From Acidimangrovimonas sediminis (GTDB lineage Bacteria > Pseudomonadota > Alphaproteobacteria > Rhodobacterales > Rhodobacteraceae), in the NCBI RefSeq assembly GCF_002871005.1, contig NZ_PHSN01000027.1:1-64000 (forward strand): a DNA stretch of 64,000 bases, in the 5' to 3' direction. Below are positions 17,924-26,162 of this stretch, in pieces. The position numbers and the translations under genes were made by a program. The notes under the pieces were generated by a model. The model saw only the letters and a program-made list of their open reading frames with translations. It was not told the DNA's origin and made no database searches. Positions within the stretch are counted from its first letter, which is position 1. Each line of letters begins with the position of its first letter.

Positions 17924-18067
17924 CGGGCCGCACCATCTTCGCCACGCGCCGCAGGCCGCCCCGCGGAAGGGCCACCGGCCGCCTTCGGTGGCGGGTGGGC
18001 TTGCCCCGCCCCCCGGGCTTGCCTTATAGAAGCGCGGATTTCATGAATTCGTCGGACGGAGAAGGTC

Positions 18068-18808
18068 ATGGCAGGCCATTCCAAATGGGCCAACATCCAG
18101 CACCGCAAGGGGCGGCAGGACGCGGCACGCTCTAAGCTGTTCTCGAAACTGGCCAAGGAGATCACCGTGGCCGCCAAGATGGGCGACCCGGATCCCGACA
18201 AGAACCCGCGCCTGCGCCTCGCAGTGAAGGCCGGCAAGTCGCAGTCCATGCCCAAGGACGTGATCGACCGCGCCATCAAGAAGGCGATCGGTGGCGACGC
18301 CGAGAACTATGACGAGATCCGCTACGAGGGGTATGGCCCGAACGGCATCGCCATCATCGTCGAGACGCTGACCGACAACGTGAACCGCACCGCGTCGAAC
18401 GTGCGGAGCTATTTCACCAAGCATGGCGGAAACCTGGGCACCACCGGCTCGGTTTCGTTCATGTTCGACCGGGTGGGCGAGATCACCTACAAGGCCGAGG
18501 CGGGCGACGCGGACACCGTGATGATGGCCGCGATCGAGGCCGGCGCCGAGGATGTCGAGAGCGACGATGAGGGCCACTGGATCTACTGCCCGATGGAGGA
18601 TCTGTCGGAGGTTTCCGAGGCGCTGGAGAAGGAGCTGGGCGAGGCCGAGGAGGCCAAGCTGATCTGGAAGCCCCAGACCCGCACCGACGTCGACCTCGAG
18701 ACCGCTCAGAAGCTTATGAAGCTGATCGACACGCTGGAAGACGACGACGACGTGCAGAACGTCACCGCGAATTTTGACGTGCCGGAAGAGGTGGCCGCGC
18801 AGCTCTGA
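18068..18808 (+). CDS. yebC: YebC/PmpR-family DNA-binding protein
   Basis: The 246-residue protein has the near-invariant family N-terminus [23 protein letters not shown] only in part quoted here, followed by [21 protein letters not shown] and the acidic C-terminal half. YebC proteins bind DNA as regulators, and some members help ribosomes at proline stretches. An acidic cluster DDDDVQNV near the end is typical. A GGAGAAGG site precedes the ATG. Two terminator hairpins follow. Confidence 0.95.
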   Translation: MAGHSKWANIQHRKGRQDAARSKLFSKLAKEITVAAKMGDPDPDKNPRLRLAVKAGKSQSMPKDVIDRAIKKAIGGDAENYDEIRYEGYGPNGIAIIVETLTDNVNRTASNVRSYFTKHGGNLGTTGSVSFMFDRVGEITYKAEAGDADTVMMAAIEAGAEDVESDDEGHWIYCPMEDLSEVSEALEKELGEAEEAKLIWKPQTRTDVDLETAQKLMKLIDTLEDDDDVQNVTANFDVPEEVAAQL

Positions 18809-18830
18809 TCGCTACCGCGTCATCTGCGTG

Positions 18831-18856
18831 AACGCCCTGCCGGTCGGCGGGGCGTT
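18831..18856 (+). terminator. Hairpin after yebC
   Basis: AACGCCCTGCCG and CGGCGGGGCGTT pair over 12 positions (one G-T pair) around a GT centre, directly after yebC. The tail is CTGCGTTT, so it is a weak to moderate intrinsic terminator. Confidence 0.55.
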
Positions 18857-18920
18857 CTGCGTTTGAGGGGGCTGCCGGGGCAGGGGCGGCGTGGCAGGAA
18901 CGGTATGGCGGGAACGCAAG

Positions 18921-18950
18921 AGGCCCCGGCGAACGTGTCGCCGGGGCCTT
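18921..18950. terminator. Strong bidirectional terminator between yebC and tctA
   Basis: AGGCCCCGGCGA and TCGCCGGGGCCT form a perfect 12-bp stem around the loop ACGTG, followed by TTTGGTCTTT. It lies between the convergent yebC and tctA genes and can serve both directions. Confidence 0.75.
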
Positions 18951-18978
18951 TGGTCTTTCACCGGAGAATGCGCCGGGG

Positions 18979-20517
18979 TCAGTCTGTCAGCGCGCCCTCG
19001 TCGTCGCCGCGCTCGCGCATCCGGGCGCGCAGCACCCGGCCGAAGATGATCGGCATCAGGAAGCCCACGATGGCGATGATCCACAGGATGATCGACAGCC
19101 AGCTTTGCACCAGCACCGACCAGTCGCCGTTGGAGATTTGCACCGCGCGACGCAGGTTGCTTTCCATCGGGTTGCCCAGCAGCACGCCAAGGATCACCGG
19201 CACCAGCGGCACGTCGAACTTGCGCAACACCCAGCCGACGATGCCGAACAGGATCATCACCGTCAGGTCGAACGGAGAGCCGGAGATCCCGTAGATACCC
19301 ACGAAGCTCACCATCGCGACGATCGGCATCAGGATGCGCGGCGGCACCAGCAGGATCCGGGTGAAGAGGCCCACCATCGGGATGTTCAGCGCCAGCAACA
19401 TGAAGTTGGCGATGAACAGCGCGGCGATGAGGCCCCAGACGACATCGGGGTTCTGCGCGAAGAGGAGCGGCCCCGGCGTGATGTTCAGCGACAGCAGAAC
19501 CGCCAGCAGCACCGCCGTGGTGCCCGAACCCGGCACACCCAGCGCCAGCATCGGCACCAGCGCCCCGCCCGCAGCCGCGTTGTTGCCGGCCTCCGGCGCG
19601 GCCACCCCGCGCGGGTCGCCCTTGCCGAACGTGCCCTCGCGGTCGACCAGCTTCTTCTCGGTCGAATAGGCCAGGAAAGAGCCGAGCGAGGCGCCCGCCC
19701 CCGGCAGCACGCCGGCAAGGAAGCCCAGGACCGACCCCCGCAGCATCGACGGCGCGGTTTCCTTCACCATCTTCACCGGCGGTGTGATCCGCCCGATCTC
19801 CATCTTGTGGCCTTCGGCGTCGGCCGATCCGTGGCGGTGTTCGAGGAAGACGAAGACCTCGGACAGCGCGAAGAGCCCGACGATGGCGACGAGGAAGTCG
19901 ATCCCGTCGTACAGGTGCACCTCGCCGAAGGTGAAGCGCGGCACGCCGGTGGCGGTGTCGACGCCGACCATGGCCAGCGCCAGCCCGATGCAGGCGGCAA
20001 AGGCCGATTTCGCCTGATTGGCCGAGGACACGCCGCCCAGGGTCATGAAGGCCAGCGCGTAAAGTGCGAAGTAATCCGCGGGCTTGAACAGAAGCGCGAT
20101 CTTCACCAGCTGCGGCGCCAGCAGGATCAGGCCCCAGGTCGCCAGGAAGGCGCCCACGAAGGAGGCGATCCCCGAGATCGACAGCGCCTCGCCCGCCATG
20201 CCCTTGCGGGCCATGGGGTAGCCATCGAGACAGGTCATCATCGCCGGTTCGTCGCCCGGGATGTTCAGAAGGATCGACGAGATCCGCCCGCCGTACATCG
20301 CCCCGTAATAGACCGAGGTCAGCAGGATCAGCGACGGTGTGGCGCCGAGGCCGAGGGTGAAGGCCAGCGGGATCAGGATCGCCACGCCGTTCGACGGGCC
20401 GAGGCCCGGCAGCGCGCCCATGATCGTGCCGAGAAAGCAGCCGATCAGCGCAAGGCCCAGGTTCTGCCAGGTCAGCGCGACCTCGAAGCCGTGGCCCAGT
20501 TGTGCAAGCATGTCCAT
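18979..20517 (-). CDS. tctA: Tripartite tricarboxylate transporter, large permease TctA
   Basis: TctA is the 12-helix inner-membrane channel of the TTT transporters. At 512 residues it has normal length. The start chosen is MDMLAQLGHGFEVAL. Family landmarks are GTIMGALPGLGPSNGVAILIPL near the N-terminus, YYGAMYGGRISSILLNIPGD and the second conserved half with GVLPGAGASLGSFLAY and GVPGSGTTAVLL. The C-terminus ends in an acidic, Arg-rich tail. tctB ends 10 bases upstream, and tctC precedes tctB. Confidence 0.95.
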   Translation of the reverse strand: MDMLAQLGHGFEVALTWQNLGLALIGCFLGTIMGALPGLGPSNGVAILIPLAFTLGLGATPSLILLTSVYYGAMYGGRISSILLNIPGDEPAMMTCLDGYPMARKGMAGEALSISGIASFVGAFLATWGLILLAPQLVKIALLFKPADYFALYALAFMTLGGVSSANQAKSAFAACIGLALAMVGVDTATGVPRFTFGEVHLYDGIDFLVAIVGLFALSEVFVFLEHRHGSADAEGHKMEIGRITPPVKMVKETAPSMLRGSVLGFLAGVLPGAGASLGSFLAYSTEKKLVDREGTFGKGDPRGVAAPEAGNNAAAGGALVPMLALGVPGSGTTAVLLAVLLSLNITPGPLLFAQNPDVVWGLIAALFIANFMLLALNIPMVGLFTRILLVPPRILMPIVAMVSFVGIYGISGSPFDLTVMILFGIVGWVLRKFDVPLVPVILGVLLGNPMESNLRRAVQISNGDWSVLVQSWLSIILWIIAIVGFLMPIIFGRVLRARMRERGDDEGALTD

Positions 20518-20527
20518 GGCGGCGACC

Positions 20528-20959
20528 TCAGAAACCGAAGGGCCCGCGCGCGAGCGACAGCCCCAGCGCGAGGTGGAAGACGATGTAGATGCCCACCGCC
20601 GTGCCGATCCCGGCAAGGACCGCAGCGAGGGGCTTCGACCCCAGGCGCCAGCTCAGGTAGGCCGAGGCGACCGTGGTCGCGATGACAAAGCCCACGATCT
20701 TCAGCGTCTGGGCATAGATCAGCATCACCACGACGGCGGCGAGGATCTCGACCAGCCGGGGCAGGGCGGGCCATTGCGGTTCGGCATCGGGGCGGAGGAT
20801 GATGGCGATCGAGGCCAGCGCCAGCACGCCCGCGATGATGAAGGGAAACGCCTTGGGCCCCACCGTATCGGTCAGGAAGCTCTCCTGGATCAGGGTGGCG
20901 GCATAGGCGTAGAAGGCGGCAAGCAGCAGGCCGACGGCGCCGAAGATGCGGTCGCTCAT
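20528..20959 (-). CDS. tctB: Tripartite tricarboxylate transporter, small permease TctB
   Basis: This 143-residue protein has four predicted transmembrane helices and supports TctA in the inner membrane. The ATG at 20959 follows GGGAGGAGACC, a strong ribosome-binding site. The N-terminal DRIFGAVGLLLAAFYAYAATLI and the central GPKAFPFIIAGVLAL, typical of TctB, are present. The gene lies between tctC and tctA and completes the transporter. Confidence 0.92.
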   Translation of the reverse strand: MSDRIFGAVGLLLAAFYAYAATLIQESFLTDTVGPKAFPFIIAGVLALASIAIILRPDAEPQWPALPRLVEILAAVVVMLIYAQTLKIVGFVIATTVASAYLSWRLGSKPLAAVLAGIGTAVGIYIVFHLALGLSLARGPFGF

Positions 20960-21056
20960 GGTCTCCTCCCGGAAATGTCTTGGCGGGTGTCTGGATGGAA
21001 AGGGGGGCGGCACCTTCGCGCCGCCCCCCGATGGCATCGGGCGGGCCTTTTAGGCC

Positions 21057-22052
21057 TTACTTGATGATGCCGATCTCTTTCGAGATGCCCTGGATCTGGG
21101 CCACGGATTCCTTCACGAACTTCTGGAAGTCCGCGCCCTGCAGGTCGAGGGGGGCAAGGCCGTTGGCCTCCATCACCTTCTTCCACTCGGGGCTGGCATA
21201 GGTCGCGGCGATTTCCTTGGTCCAGAAATCATAGGCCGCGTCCGACATCTTGCCCGGCGCGTAGAAGCCGCGCCAGTTGGCGCCGATGGCGTCGATGCCC
21301 TGCTCCTTGGCGGTCGGCAGGTTGGCGAATTCGCCCTCCAGACGCTTCGGCGCCAGCACGGCGAGCACCCGCACGTCGCCCGACTTGATGAAGCCTTTGG
21401 TTTCGCTGAGGTCGCCGGTGAAGGCCTGGAGCGAGCCGGCCAGAAGCTGGGTGATCGCCTCGCCGCCGCCGTTGAAGGCGATGTACTTGACCTTGCGCAC
21501 GTCCTTGATGCCATCGGCCTTGGCCGCGATCAGAACCTTGAGGTGGTCCCAGCCGCCCACGGCCGAGCCACCGCCGAACGAGATCTTGGACGGATCCTTC
21601 TTCACCTCGTCCAGAAGCGATTTCAGATCCTTGTAGGGGCTGTTCTTGGCAACCGCGATCACGCCGTAATCGGCACCGATCGAGGCCAGCCAGCGCACCT
21701 GGCTCATGTCGTTGCCCGGATAGGCGCCCTGCGCCAGGCGGGTTGCGGTGGCCGAGGAGGCGGCGACGATCAGGTCGTTGTCGCTGTCACGCTTGTTGAC
21801 CACCTCGGCATAGGCCACGCCACCGCCGCCGCCGGCGAGGTTGGTCACCTGCATGGTCTGCTTGATCAGCCCGAGGTCCTGCATCGTCTTGCCCACCTGA
21901 CGGCAGGTGAAGTCCCAGCCGCCGCCCGGCGCCGCGGGTGCGATGCACTCGGGGTTCGAGGGGGTGTAGTCGGCGGCGATCGCCGGGGCTGCGAAGCCCG
22001 TGATCGCCAGCGCGGCCGCGGCCAGCGCAAGGCGGGGTGCCTTGAGAAACAT
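21057..22052 (-). CDS. tctC: Tripartite tricarboxylate transporter, binding protein TctC
   Basis: This periplasmic solute-binding protein of 331 residues delivers a carboxylate, probably a di- or tricarboxylate, to TctAB. A signal peptide (LALAAAALAITGFAAPAIA) is cleaved before ADYTPSNPECIAPA. The domain contains GGGWDFTCRQVGKTMQDLGL, TNLAGGGGGVAYAEVVN and WRGFYAPGKMSD, all characteristic. Two Cys residues in the N-terminal part (PECIAP, FTCRQ) may form a disulfide. It is the first gene of the tctCBA operon and is divergent from tctDE. Confidence 0.93.
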   Translation of the reverse strand: MFLKAPRLALAAAALAITGFAAPAIAADYTPSNPECIAPAAPGGGWDFTCRQVGKTMQDLGLIKQTMQVTNLAGGGGGVAYAEVVNKRDSDNDLIVAASSATATRLAQGAYPGNDMSQVRWLASIGADYGVIAVAKNSPYKDLKSLLDEVKKDPSKISFGGGSAVGGWDHLKVLIAAKADGIKDVRKVKYIAFNGGGEAITQLLAGSLQAFTGDLSETKGFIKSGDVRVLAVLAPKRLEGEFANLPTAKEQGIDAIGANWRGFYAPGKMSDAAYDFWTKEIAATYASPEWKKVMEANGLAPLDLQGADFQKFVKESVAQIQGISKEIGIIK

Positions 22053-22182
22053 GGATGTCTCCTCCGTTCCGTTGTTGGCGGACCCCCGGGATCAGGTCCC
22101 GGGGCCCAGCGTTCCCGACCGGCCACGCCACCCCTCGGGGCAGCCTCCTCGCGGTCGGTTCCGGCTGGGATAAGCGGCCAAG

Positions 22183-22200
22183 CTGTCATAAACCTGTCAG
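22183..22200. promoter_or_regulatory. PHO-box-like direct repeat between tctC and tctD
   Basis: CTGTCATAAACCTGTCAG contains two CTGTCA units with an 11-base period. It matches the enterobacterial PHO box pattern CTGTCATAWAWCTGTCAY at 16 of 18 positions. It lies 50 bases before tctD and 130 bases before tctC. PhoB itself or the PhoB-class regulator TctD encoded next to it could bind it. Confidence 0.6.
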
Positions 22201-22250
22201 GGCGCGGGCCCGTGAAGGCGCCGCGGCGGGAGGAGCACGGAGACCACCGG

Positions 22251-22922
22251 ATGCGGGTGCTGATCGTCGAGGATGCGGCAGACATGGCCGAGGCCGTGCG
22301 CGGCCACCTGCATCGTGCGGGCATGACCTGCGACGTGGCGGGCACCGTCGCCGCGGCCGAGGATCACCTTGCCGTCACCACCTATGATGCGCTCGTCCTC
22401 GACATCCACCTTCCCGATCGTACGGGCACGGAACTTCTGCGCGACCTCCGCGCCCGGGGTCTGCGGGTGCCGGTGCTGATGCTGACCGCGCTGTTCTCGG
22501 TCGACGACCGGGTCTCGGCGCTGGACCACGGCGCCGACGACTACCTTGTGAAGCCCTTCGATCACCGCGAGCTGGAGGCCCGCCTGCGCGCCCTGATCCG
22601 CCGCAACGCCGCCCAGAAGGGCGAGGAGTTGAAGTTGGGGCGACTGTCGTGGAACCCGGCCACGCTGGGCGCCCGGGTGGATGACGAACGGATCGACCTG
22701 ACCCGGCGCGAGACGGTTCTGTTGGGTCTCCTGATCCGCAACGCGGGCCGGACCATGAGCAAGGAGCGGCTTTACGAGGGGCTCTTCTCCTTCTCCGACA
22801 CCGACGTGGGCCTGAACGCGATCGAGCTGTACATTGCGCGGCTGCGCAAGAAGCTGGCGGGCTCGGGCGTGGCGATCGAGACGCGCCGCGGCCTCGGCTA
22901 TCGGATGGACACGGATGGCTGA
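22251..22922 (+). CDS. tctD: TctD-like OmpR-family response regulator
   Basis: The start MRVLIVEDAADMAEAV gives 223 residues. The receiver domain has E7, D8 and the phosphoacceptor D51 in LDIHLPDRTG, and K in YLVKPF. The winged-helix output ends in RGLGYRMD. TctD-type regulators activate tricarboxylate uptake genes. It overlaps the kinase gene by eight bases and faces tctCBA, which it probably controls. Confidence 0.9.
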   Translation: MRVLIVEDAADMAEAVRGHLHRAGMTCDVAGTVAAAEDHLAVTTYDALVLDIHLPDRTGTELLRDLRARGLRVPVLMLTALFSVDDRVSALDHGADDYLVKPFDHRELEARLRALIRRNAAQKGEELKLGRLSWNPATLGARVDDERIDLTRRETVLLGLLIRNAGRTMSKERLYEGLFSFSDTDVGLNAIELYIARLRKKLAGSGVAIETRRGLGYRMDTDG

Positions 22923-24297
22923 GGCGCTGCCCGCGGATGCGACATGGTCGCTCAAGCGCCGGGTGGGCCTCGGGGTGCTGGCGCTCTTGCTGTTGGGCGG
23001 TCTGGTCGCGGCGGTGGCGGCCTTCGCCTATGGCAAGACCGCGGCGCGCGAAAGCTACGACCGGTTGCTGCTGGGGGCCGCGAACGACATCGCCGAGGCG
23101 ATCTCGATCCACGAGGGGCAGCCGGTGGTCGATCTGCCGGTGGCGGCGTTCCAACTGCTCGCACTCGCCCCGGATGACCGGATCTGGTACACCGTCCGCG
23201 GCCCGATGGGTCATGTGCTGACCGGCGAGGACGGGGCCCTGCCCAACGACCTCGCCCCCGGCAAACCCAGCTTCTTCGACGGTCGGATGAACGGGGCGCC
23301 GGCGCGGTTTGTCTCGCTGCCCCGGCGGTTCGCGGAGCGCGCGTTTTCCGGCACGATCCGCGTGACCGTGGGCCAGACGCTGCGGGCGCGCCGGGCGATG
23401 GCGCTGGGGCTGACCCGCGATGCGCTGGTGGCGGCGGCGCTGGGTGGCGTGCTGCTGCTGGTGCTGGCGCTGGTCGTGGTGGCGCGTGCGCTGCGCCCGC
23501 TGGCGCAGGTGGCCGAGGGGCTGGCCGCGCGCGACCCGCACGACCTGACGCCGATGCAGACGGCGGTGCCGGCCGAGGCGGCCGTGATGGTGGGGGCGAT
23601 GAACCGCTTCATGGGGCGGCTCGACCGGCAGGTGGGAACGATGCGCAACCTGATCTCGGATACTGCGCACCAGCTGCGCACCCCGGTCGCCGCGCTGCGC
23701 GTGCAGGCCGAGCTTGCGGCGGAGGAGCCCGATGCCGCGCGGCGCGCCCAGATGCTGTCGCGCCTGCAGCGGCGGACGCGGTCGCTGGGGGAGCTGCTGG
23801 ACCAGATGCTGTCCCGCGCGCTGGTGATCCACCGCACGGATGCGGCGCGGCGCGTGGTCGTCGACCTGCGCGACGTGGCGCTCGACGTGATCGAGGGGCG
23901 CGACCACGAGCTGGTGGCGCCTGGCCGCGAGGTGGTGCTCGAGATTGGCGAGGACCCGGTCGAGATCATGGGCGATGCGCTGTCGCTGAGCGAGGCGGCG
24001 AAGAACCTTCTGGGCAATGCGCTGCGCCACGGTGCCGGCGCGGTGCGGATCGGCGCGGGGTTCGAGGGGGGACGCGCGGTGCTCTGGGTCGAAGACAGCG
24101 GCCCGGGCCCCGCGCCCGAGGTGCTGGCGCGGATCGGCGAGCGGTTCGAGAAGAACGCGGCCTCGACCGGCGAGAGCGCGGGGCTGGGCCTGTCGATCGC
24201 GCGGCAAGTGGCCGAGGCCTACGGCGGGTCCCTCGTGCTGCGGCCGGTGCCGCGGGGCTTCCGGGCCGCGCTGGTGCTGCCGGGGGCGGGGGCATGA
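22915..24297 (+). CDS. tctE: TctE-like sensor histidine kinase
   Basis: This 460-residue membrane kinase has transmembrane segments at about 16 to 38 and 168 to 190 with a periplasmic domain between them. The H box SDTAHQLRTPVAALR carries H252. An N box (NLLGNALRHG), DSGPGP and GLGLSIARQVAEAYGG follow. It belongs to the TctE group. It shares an ATGA overlap with the next gene, which encodes a periplasmic binding protein, suggesting three-part sensing. Confidence 0.92.
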   Translation: MAEALPADATWSLKRRVGLGVLALLLLGGLVAAVAAFAYGKTAARESYDRLLLGAANDIAEAISIHEGQPVVDLPVAAFQLLALAPDDRIWYTVRGPMGHVLTGEDGALPNDLAPGKPSFFDGRMNGAPARFVSLPRRFAERAFSGTIRVTVGQTLRARRAMALGLTRDALVAAALGGVLLLVLALVVVARALRPLAQVAEGLAARDPHDLTPMQTAVPAEAAVMVGAMNRFMGRLDRQVGTMRNLISDTAHQLRTPVAALRVQAELAAEEPDAARRAQMLSRLQRRTRSLGELLDQMLSRALVIHRTDAARRVVVDLRDVALDVIEGRDHELVAPGREVVLEIGEDPVEIMGDALSLSEAAKNLLGNALRHGAGAVRIGAGFEGGRAVLWVEDSGPGPAPEVLARIGERFEKNAASTGESAGLGLSIARQVAEAYGGSLVLRPVPRGFRAALVLPGAGA

Positions 24298-25445
24298 GGG
24301 GGCGGCGCCTTTCGTGGCCTCGGGGGGGCGGGCGCCTCCTCGCTACGCTCCTCGGAGACTGGGGGTGGGCGCTGCGGCGGGGGGCGCTTTCCCTCTGTCT
24401 CGGGCTGTCGCTGCTGCCGGCGTTGGCGCAGGCCCAGACACGGGAACAGGCCCAGACACAGAGACAGCCCGGGCCGATCGAGGCGCGGCAGCGTTACGGG
24501 CCCAAGGGGGTGCCGGCGATGGTGCTGCGCTCGACCACCGACATCAAGGTGCTGGGCCCGACGATCGACGATTTCGTGGCGCGCAATCCCGGCGTGGCGG
24601 TGGATTTCCAGCAATGGGGTTCCAACGACCTCTACGCCGCCACCGCCCGGGACTGCGACGCGGGCCGTCCCGCCGCCGACGCGGTGCTGTCCTCGGCGGT
24701 GCAGCAGATGGTCGAACTGGTCAACCGTGCCTGCGCACAGCCCTACCGGTCCTCGCTGACCGCGTCGCTGCCCGCCGCGCGGCGCTGGCGCGACGAGATC
24801 TGGGGCGTGACGCTGGAGCCTGCGGTCATCATCTACAACACCCATCTGGTGCCTGCCGCGGATGTGCCGCGCACCCGCTTCGCCCTGCTTGACCTGATGC
24901 GCCGGTCCGACCGGCGCTACGACGGGAAGATCGCGACCTACGACATCGAGGCTTCGGGGCTGGGCTATCTTTTCGCGTTCGAGGATAGCCTGGAGGCCTC
25001 GACCTTCGGGTCGCTGATCGAGGGGTTCAGTCGCGCCCATGCGGTGGCGACCTGCTGCTCGGCCGAGATCATCAAGGGGGTGTCGGACGGCACCTACAAG
25101 ATCGCCTACAACGTGCTGGGATCCTACGTGAACGCGCGGCGCGACCCGGGGGTGGGGGTGGTGCTGCCGCTCGACTACACGCTGGTGCTGTCGCGCGGCT
25201 ACATGATCCCGCGGGGCGCGGGACATGCCGCCTGGGCCGAGCGACTGGTGGATTTCCTGCTCTCGCCCGCCGGCCAGCAGGACCTGTCGCGCGCGGGCCT
25301 TGTGATGGTAAGCCGCACCGACGAGGGTACGCCGCCGGAAAGCGTGCTGCGGCCCATCGCGATCACCCCGGTCCTGCTGGTGGCGCTCGACGCGCAGAAA
25401 CGCGCCCAGTTCATCCGCCGCTGGCGCGACGTCTTCGGCCGCTGA
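24294..25445 (+). CDS. Periplasmic solute-binding protein fused into the tctDE operon
   Basis: This 383-residue protein is a type 2 periplasmic binding protein of the extracellular solute-binding family 1, close in layout to iron-type and PgtC-type proteins. After an Arg-rich start there is a signal sequence (LSLCLGLSLLPALAQAQ). The domain shows VLGPTIDDFVARNPG, LSSAVQQMVELV, LEPAVIIYNTHLVP and LVDFLLSPAGQQDLSRAG. No permease or ATPase gene follows, so it is unlikely to serve an ABC importer here. The coupling to tctE suggests it presents a ligand to the kinase, as proposed for PgtC with PgtB. This is an inference. Confidence 0.82.
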   Translation: MRGRRLSWPRGGGRLLATLLGDWGWALRRGALSLCLGLSLLPALAQAQTREQAQTQRQPGPIEARQRYGPKGVPAMVLRSTTDIKVLGPTIDDFVARNPGVAVDFQQWGSNDLYAATARDCDAGRPAADAVLSSAVQQMVELVNRACAQPYRSSLTASLPAARRWRDEIWGVTLEPAVIIYNTHLVPAADVPRTRFALLDLMRRSDRRYDGKIATYDIEASGLGYLFAFEDSLEASTFGSLIEGFSRAHAVATCCSAEIIKGVSDGTYKIAYNVLGSYVNARRDPGVGVVLPLDYTLVLSRGYMIPRGAGHAAWAERLVDFLLSPAGQQDLSRAGLVMVSRTDEGTPPESVLRPIAITPVLLVALDAQKRAQFIRRWRDVFGR

Positions 25446-25545
25446 TCCGGGGGGAGGGGGCCGCCGACCGTGGCCCTCTCCGGCTTTCATCCTGGTGGAA
25501 ATATTCAGGCGGGTCCGGGGCGTGCAGCCCACGGCCGAGCCCAGG

Positions 25546-25974
25546 TCACTTCTTCAAGGCGTCGCGGATGTCGAGCAGCACTTCCAGTTCGGTCGGCCCC
25601 TTCGGCGCGGCGGGCACCGGCTCGCCCTTCTTGGTCGCGGCGTCCTTCACGCGGTTCACCATCTTGACCAGCATGAAGACGACGAAGGCGATGATGAGGA
25701 AGTTGATCACCGCCATGATGAAGCTGCCATAGGCGAAGATCGACGCCCCGGCCTTGCGCGCCTCGTCGAGGCTGGCCGCGGCCGGCACGGTGCCCGAAAG
25801 CACGAAGTAGTTGTTGGTGAAATCGACGCCGCCGGTGAACAGCCCGATGATCGGGTTGATGATGTCCTTGACCATCGAACTGACGATCGCGGTGAAGGCC
25901 GCGCCGACGATGATGCCGACGGCCATGTCCATGACATTGCCCTTGGCAATGAAATCCCTGAATTCCTTGAGCAT
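25546..25974 (-). CDS. mscL: Large-conductance mechanosensitive channel
   Basis: MscL opens under membrane tension to release solutes during osmotic downshock. The start [20 protein letters not shown] gives 142 residues. The first helix [23 protein letters not shown] and the second [23 protein letters not shown] are intact, and the C-terminal [12 protein letters not shown] helix closes the bundle. An upstream in-frame ATG would add 23 unlikely residues. It lies downstream of pheT on the same strand, separated by a terminator. Confidence 0.95.
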   Translation of the reverse strand: MLKEFRDFIAKGNVMDMAVGIIVGAAFTAIVSSMVKDIINPIIGLFTGGVDFTNNYFVLSGTVPAAASLDEARKAGASIFAYGSFIMAVINFLIIAFVVFMLVKMVNRVKDAATKKGEPVPAAPKGPTELEVLLDIRDALKK

Positions 25975-26069
25975 CCCTGCGCCTCGTCTGTCCCTGGTCG
26001 CGGCCGCCGCCTGGCCGGTCAACTGTTTGCGGCTCCAAAACATTTACCATGTTTCCGGGGGATTGGCGC

Positions 26070-26107
26070 AGAAAAAGACCGGGCCGGCGCAAGATCGCGC
26101 CGGCCCG
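26070..26107 (-). terminator. Intrinsic terminator after pheT
   Basis: On the minus strand a perfect 11-bp stem (CGGGCCGGCGC with its complement, loop of six) is followed by GGTCTTTTTCTG. The T-run and the strong stem make this a convincing intrinsic terminator for pheT. Confidence 0.8.
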
Positions 26108-26162
26108 TGTCTCAGGGTTCGCAGTGCCTCAGGGTTCCCAGTGTCGCCCAGGCGCGCGCGGC

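Noticed and set aside
22084-22104. CCCCGGGA hairpin before tctC as a riboswitch
   Set aside because: It is only a simple 8-bp stem with no further conserved structure; a riboswitch cannot be supported.
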